From assembly GCA_019694955.1 (NCBI GenBank), contig JAIBAX010000015.1:1-64000 (forward strand): a stretch of 64,000 nt of DNA, given 5' to 3'. This document shows, in pieces, positions 60,441-64,000 of the stretch. Source of the stretch: Chitinophagales bacterium. GTDB taxonomy: Bacteria; Bacteroidota; Bacteroidia; Chitinophagales; JADIYW01. The first letter of the stretch is position 1; every line of letters starts with the position of its first letter. Under the pieces are notes generated by a model. The model did not search any database. It worked only from the letters and a program-made list of their open reading frames with translations, and was not told where the DNA came from. Made by a program: the position numbers and the translations under genes.

Positions 60441-63400
60441 ATGAAAAAGTTCGTATTAATACTCTCTCTATTCCTGACAAAGGTTTGTTTTGGAACGATT
60501 ACCGTAGATTCTGTCAAGGTATTGCCGAGTTCTTGTCAGAAAAACGGCAGTATTACGCTATATGTTAGCACCGACCGACCACCATTGATTTATACCATTA
60601 TTGATGGACCGGAAACAAGACCTGCTCAAAGTGGCAATACTTTTGCAGCTTTGGCAAAAGGGACGTATAAGGTGTTGGCCACTAATTTTGCGAATGATAG
60701 CGTTATTAAATCTATAACAATTGAAAGTGACTATATTACGCCTGATTTTACCTTTACCTTCACGCATGCTACTTGTAATAAAGATGCGAATGCTACTATT
60801 ACTGCGGTAGCAACAGTCAGCACCAAAGATCCTTTTGTATGGGAATTAAAGAATCTCACTCGTGGCACCACGATTACCCAAAACAATGGCAATTTTTTCA
60901 ATTTAACCAATGACGAATATTCTTTACGGCTGTACGACTCTTGTCAAAATTTTGTAACAAGGTTTGTTGATTTGTCTGTTTATGATACGGATATGAAAGA
61001 TATTAGCTGTTCTAGTTTTGTTGTAAATAGCTGTACAAAAAGTACACTTAAATTTCTCTTAAAAACAAAAGAGAATCAATTCTCAAATTTTACAGGCAAA
61101 TTTAGTTACAACGGCAATACTTACCTAAAGAATTTCACACATATATATTATAATAATTTATCCAAATATCAAATCACAACGGAATTAGATGGATTGGAAT
61201 ATGGCATGGAAGTTAACTTAGTTGTTTATAATCAATGTATGGATAGCATTGAATTGACATTTACCATTGGCGATTATATTTTCTACAGATATTTTACTTT
61301 AGAGCCTTTTGAATGTAGCTTTGTTTATGATTTAATTTATGGATTCGACAATTCTACGCAATGTTATATGGATTTTCTATATCCTTTAAAATTAGAATTA
61401 AAAAATTTAACCACGAATACTATCGTACATACTGACACAATTGAAGAAGGAGCTATTCTTTTTCCGCACCAACAACCTTTTATTTCCTATCAAGCTAAAA
61501 TTACTGACCCTTGTGGCAATCAATTTGTTGATCAATTTGTTTGGATTGATGCAGTTGTATTAGACCCAGTTAGTGTTGAATTAATAACAGATGGATTAAA
61601 TACAGGAGATGTTTGTTTAGACTCAACCAAGAGATTTGGAATAAGAACTATTAATTTCTTAAATCCACATCTTGAAGTTTTATCAACTCCAGACTTTGTT
61701 AGAAGTACTAGACCTGGACATAGTTATTTAGGACGCTATAATAAAAATGGCTATTATCAATATGACAATGATTTTTATTTTGAACTAGGTGTTGGCAACT
61801 ACCGTTTTAGAATTTTTGATGATTGCAATAATGAGTTCATCTATGATTTAACCGTAACGCCTCAAATGTTATGTAGTTTTGAAAATGTTTATACGCCTAA
61901 AGCAGGTTGCTTAAATAGGAATAAACTCAATATTTCCAACAAACCTTTATTACCATCAAGTGGATTAAATGAAGATGCCTTTTATAATTCAAACGTTATT
62001 ATTTTTAAAAATGGAAATTTCATTGAAGATGGACATATTTTTTCATCTTACTATACTGACGATACAACTAAATTTGTGAATTTAACAGAAGGCGAATACA
62101 GTATAATGTTAGAAGTACAAGCATCTACCAAATTTGTTGAATTAATATCAAGTAACGACATACAAGAACCTTACCCTTATTTTTACAATTATTATGACAC
62201 TATCATTATTCCACCTTATCAACGCCCAAAAATAAGCTACAATACAGTTTTTGAATGTGGTGGCGATATTTATGTTAATTTGATTCCAGATGTAAATACG
62301 GGTGTAGAACCTTACGAGTATGAGGTAATTTCTGGTCCAGATTTGTATCCATTACAATCTTCTAATCTTTTTAATTTTAAGAAAACCGGTATTTATACTG
62401 CCCGCATCTCAGACGCATGTGGCAATTCCAATACTTATGATTTTTCTGTTGATACCCTAAAGTATCCGCCCATTTCCCGAATAGGCAATACCTGCGATGG
62501 GGGAAGTGTGCAACTGTTCTATCCTTCATCCGTTTATTTTACTTATAAATGGACGAAACCAAACGGTCAAGTATATATTGGTGATACCTTGCAGGTAAAC
62601 AATATCACCTCGGCAGATACGGGGCAGTATGTTATTTGGAGAATTGTAAACATCAATGGATGTAGAGATTCTGTGCGGTTGACCTACCGCTTAGAGCAAA
62701 ACATCCTTGTCAAAGAGCAAGCCTCCATCTGTTCCGGTGATGCATATAGTTTCTATGGTCAAAATTTAACGGCTAGCGGTACGTACTCCCATAATATACA
62801 AACAGCCGGTTGTGATAGCATCATTGAACTCACATTAAATGTACTAAATGAAGTTCCTACAAAAATAGAAAGGCTTATTTGTAGAGGTACAAGTTTTACC
62901 TATAATAATCAAACGTATAGCGAAGAAGGTACGTATGATATTACACTTACCAGTTCCTTTGGTTGTGATAGCACTATACAGTTAGTTGTTGAATTTTTGA
63001 ATGAACAGCTAGAGATTGAAGCCAGTGCCACCGAAGTAAATCAAGGGGATAGCATTCAACTTACAGTTAATTTGCAAGGGCAGTATGATTATGTGGAATG
63101 GGAACCGGCACATCTGATTGCAAGCCCGAATGAATTTACGACTACCGCTTATGTGGATAGTAGCAGGTGGTATTATGTCACGCACATTAGTAAGGAATCG
63201 GCATGTACAAGTGTAGATTCTATTTATATCCGCCTCAATAATGATTGTAAGGAAGATAATGTCTTCATTCCGAGTGCCTTTTCTCCCAATGGCGATGGTA
63301 TGAATGATGTTTTAAGGATTAAAACAAGGTTTACCTTAGATGAAATGACCCTAATCATCTTTGATAGATATGGTAATAAGGTATTTGAAACAACCGATCA

Positions 63401-63536
63401 GAACATCGGTTGGGATGGTATATACAAGGGGAATAAAGTACCACAAGATTCCTATGCATATTTCTTGAAAGCGAAATGTGATGGTAATATGATTGAACGA
63501 AAAGGAAACATTACAATAATAGGGACGGAAAAATAA
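60441..63536 (+). CDS. Type B T9SS surface protein, tandem copy 2
   Basis: A 1031-residue paralogue of the preceding gene, with the same order: signal peptide (MKKFVLILSLFLTKVCFG), conserved N-terminal segment, diverged middle (about 155-595, roughly half identical by eye), conserved modules and a type B sorting domain (SAFSPNGDGMNDV). ATG 60441 is used instead of GTG 60432. The 79 bases between the genes carry no promoter box that I recognise, and the 3' flanks of both copies share GTGTTGAAAG, so the duplicated unit included the downstream DNA. The conserved ends with a variable middle suggest diversification of the exposed part. Confidence 0.85.
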   Translation: MKKFVLILSLFLTKVCFGTITVDSVKVLPSSCQKNGSITLYVSTDRPPLIYTIIDGPETRPAQSGNTFAALAKGTYKVLATNFANDSVIKSITIESDYITPDFTFTFTHATCNKDANATITAVATVSTKDPFVWELKNLTRGTTITQNNGNFFNLTNDEYSLRLYDSCQNFVTRFVDLSVYDTDMKDISCSSFVVNSCTKSTLKFLLKTKENQFSNFTGKFSYNGNTYLKNFTHIYYNNLSKYQITTELDGLEYGMEVNLVVYNQCMDSIELTFTIGDYIFYRYFTLEPFECSFVYDLIYGFDNSTQCYMDFLYPLKLELKNLTTNTIVHTDTIEEGAILFPHQQPFISYQAKITDPCGNQFVDQFVWIDAVVLDPVSVELITDGLNTGDVCLDSTKRFGIRTINFLNPHLEVLSTPDFVRSTRPGHSYLGRYNKNGYYQYDNDFYFELGVGNYRFRIFDDCNNEFIYDLTVTPQMLCSFENVYTPKAGCLNRNKLNISNKPLLPSSGLNEDAFYNSNVIIFKNGNFIEDGHIFSSYYTDDTTKFVNLTEGEYSIMLEVQASTKFVELISSNDIQEPYPYFYNYYDTIIIPPYQRPKISYNTVFECGGDIYVNLIPDVNTGVEPYEYEVISGPDLYPLQSSNLFNFKKTGIYTARISDACGNSNTYDFSVDTLKYPPISRIGNTCDGGSVQLFYPSSVYFTYKWTKPNGQVYIGDTLQVNNITSADTGQYVIWRIVNINGCRDSVRLTYRLEQNILVKEQASICSGDAYSFYGQNLTASGTYSHNIQTAGCDSIIELTLNVLNEVPTKIERLICRGTSFTYNNQTYSEEGTYDITLTSSFGCDSTIQLVVEFLNEQLEIEASATEVNQGDSIQLTVNLQGQYDYVEWEPAHLIASPNEFTTTAYVDSSRWYYVTHISKESACTSVDSIYIRLNNDCKEDNVFIPSAFSPNGDGMNDVLRIKTRFTLDEMTLIIFDRYGNKVFETTDQNIGWDGIYKGNKVPQDSYAYFLKAKCDGNMIERKGNITIIGTEK

Positions 63537-63596
63537 TTCAAAAATCCGAATATCTGAAGGGTTTAGATTCCTTTTTGTGTTGAAAGATATTTTCCA

Positions 63597-64000
63597 TCAA
63601 AAATCAGCACTCAACAATAACTCCAAATTGGTGTGTTTGAGGTCGAATTTCTTTGCTAGGAATTCTTTTGTTAAAGCACCTTTATACAAATAGGCACCAT
63701 GCCTGAATCCGGCATTGCTCCGGATATAACTATCTATTCCTCCGGCCTCTGCCATATTCTTAAGAATGGGTGTTACGATATTGCTCAAAGCATATGATGC
63801 CGTTCGCGATACATTGGACGTCATATTCGGTACGCAGTAATGCATGACACCATGTTTTTTATAGATAGGATCTTTATGGTCGGTAACCCTCGAAGTGGCA
63901 AAACAACCGCCGTGGTCAATGCTCACATCTATGATTACGGAGCCTTCTTTCATTCCGGCAACCATTTCTTCCGTTACTATACAGGGTGTTTTTCCATTTA
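63597..64000 (-). CDS. ald: Alanine dehydrogenase, C-terminal part (gene runs off the window)
   Basis: The last 134 residues of an NAD-dependent alanine dehydrogenase, which interconverts alanine with pyruvate and ammonia. The frame is open to the window edge, so the real start lies beyond 64000. Recognisable family segments are KTPCIVTEEMVAGMKEGSVI, VDVSIDHGG and CVPNMTSNVSRTASYALSN, followed by the C-terminal substrate-domain helix. Transhydrogenase alpha subunits share the fold, but the DHGG and VPNMTS wording fits alanine dehydrogenase. A stop at 63597 lies 60 bases after the adhesin stop on the other strand. Confidence 0.85.
   Translation of the reverse strand, partial: NGKTPCIVTEEMVAGMKEGSVIIDVSIDHGGCFATSRVTDHKDPIYKKHGVMHYCVPNMTSNVSRTASYALSNIVTPILKNMAEAGGIDSYIRSNAGFRHGAYLYKGALTKEFLAKKFDLKHTNLELLLSADF

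Noticed and set aside
63888-63898. AACCCTCGAAG in the alanine dehydrogenase gene as a further palindrome copy
   Set aside because: It lacks the symmetric arms and lies in a conserved coding segment, so the resemblance is by chance.

Overview
The window is a stretch of a Bacteroidota chromosome, most likely from the Chitinophagia/Saprospiria side of the phylum. The evidence is several large secreted proteins ending in type IX secretion (T9SS) sorting domains of both type A (33.8, 11.8 and 54.3 kb) and type B (57.3 and 60.4 kb), a TonB-dependent receptor, lipoproteins with LSC-type lipoboxes, AT-rich intergenic DNA, and many copies of the Bacteroidota promoter box TAnnTTTG close to start codons. 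No rRNA, tRNA, CRISPR array, integrase or conventional IS transposase was seen.

Layout. 0-8 kb: an accessory biosynthesis-like group. It holds a reductive-dehalogenase-like Fe-S protein, a WecD-like N-acyltransferase, an acyl-CoA synthetase with a TonB receptor, and a WecE-like sugar aminotransferase next to an aspartyl/asparaginyl beta-hydroxylase. 8-17.7 kb: a TMTC-like membrane glycosyltransferase with TPRs, a lipoprotein, a small secreted protein and a 1959-residue glycine-rich T9SS adhesin. 17.8-24 kb: clpB, two guanidine-modifying hydrolases (arcA and a CtlX-like protein) and a GH10 xylanase lipoprotein. 24-28.8 kb: an LpxH-like phosphoesterase with a glycosyltransferase, an HD hydrolase with an EEP phosphatase, and a monoacylglycerol-lipase-like hydrolase. 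28.8-36 kb: a helicase-nuclease fusion, a RelE/ParE-type toxin-antitoxin pair, a START protein, a PDZ-T9SS protein and a Fic enzyme, which together look defence-like. 36-46 kb: a purple acid phosphatase, an MFS transporter with a PaiB-like protein, a second TMTC-like protein, a fatty-acid desaturase and a FadI/FadJ beta-oxidation operon. 46-54 kb: an ORF6N gene bracketed by hairpins, a SIMPL protein, an SDR, a lipase with an acyltransferase, a repetitive membrane-anchored beta protein, an MBL hydrolase and a helical-repeat protein. 54-63.5 kb: an LRR T9SS protein and two tandem 1030-residue type B adhesins. 63.6-64 kb: the 3' end of alanine dehydrogenase.

The most unexpected content lies between and at the edges of genes. 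(1) An ORF6N-domain gene is bracketed by three near-identical hairpins (GAGGTGGTCGCA / TGCGACCACCTC). (2) A second, unrelated palindrome family (CAACCTCGAGGGTTG) has nine copies at three places in the window. It forms a perfect 21-bp-arm cruciform, appears to supply a -33 promoter box, and encodes the C-termini of two genes. (3) A pair of MITE-like elements of 118 and 162 bp occurs at 26.05 and 8.16 kb. (4) The 5' end of the xylanase gene is duplicated. (5) A 12-bp repeat in the fic leader creates an in-frame upstream ORF. (6) A 254-bp identical tract marks gene conversion between the tandem adhesins. Functional statements are from family recognition by eye; no database search was possible.
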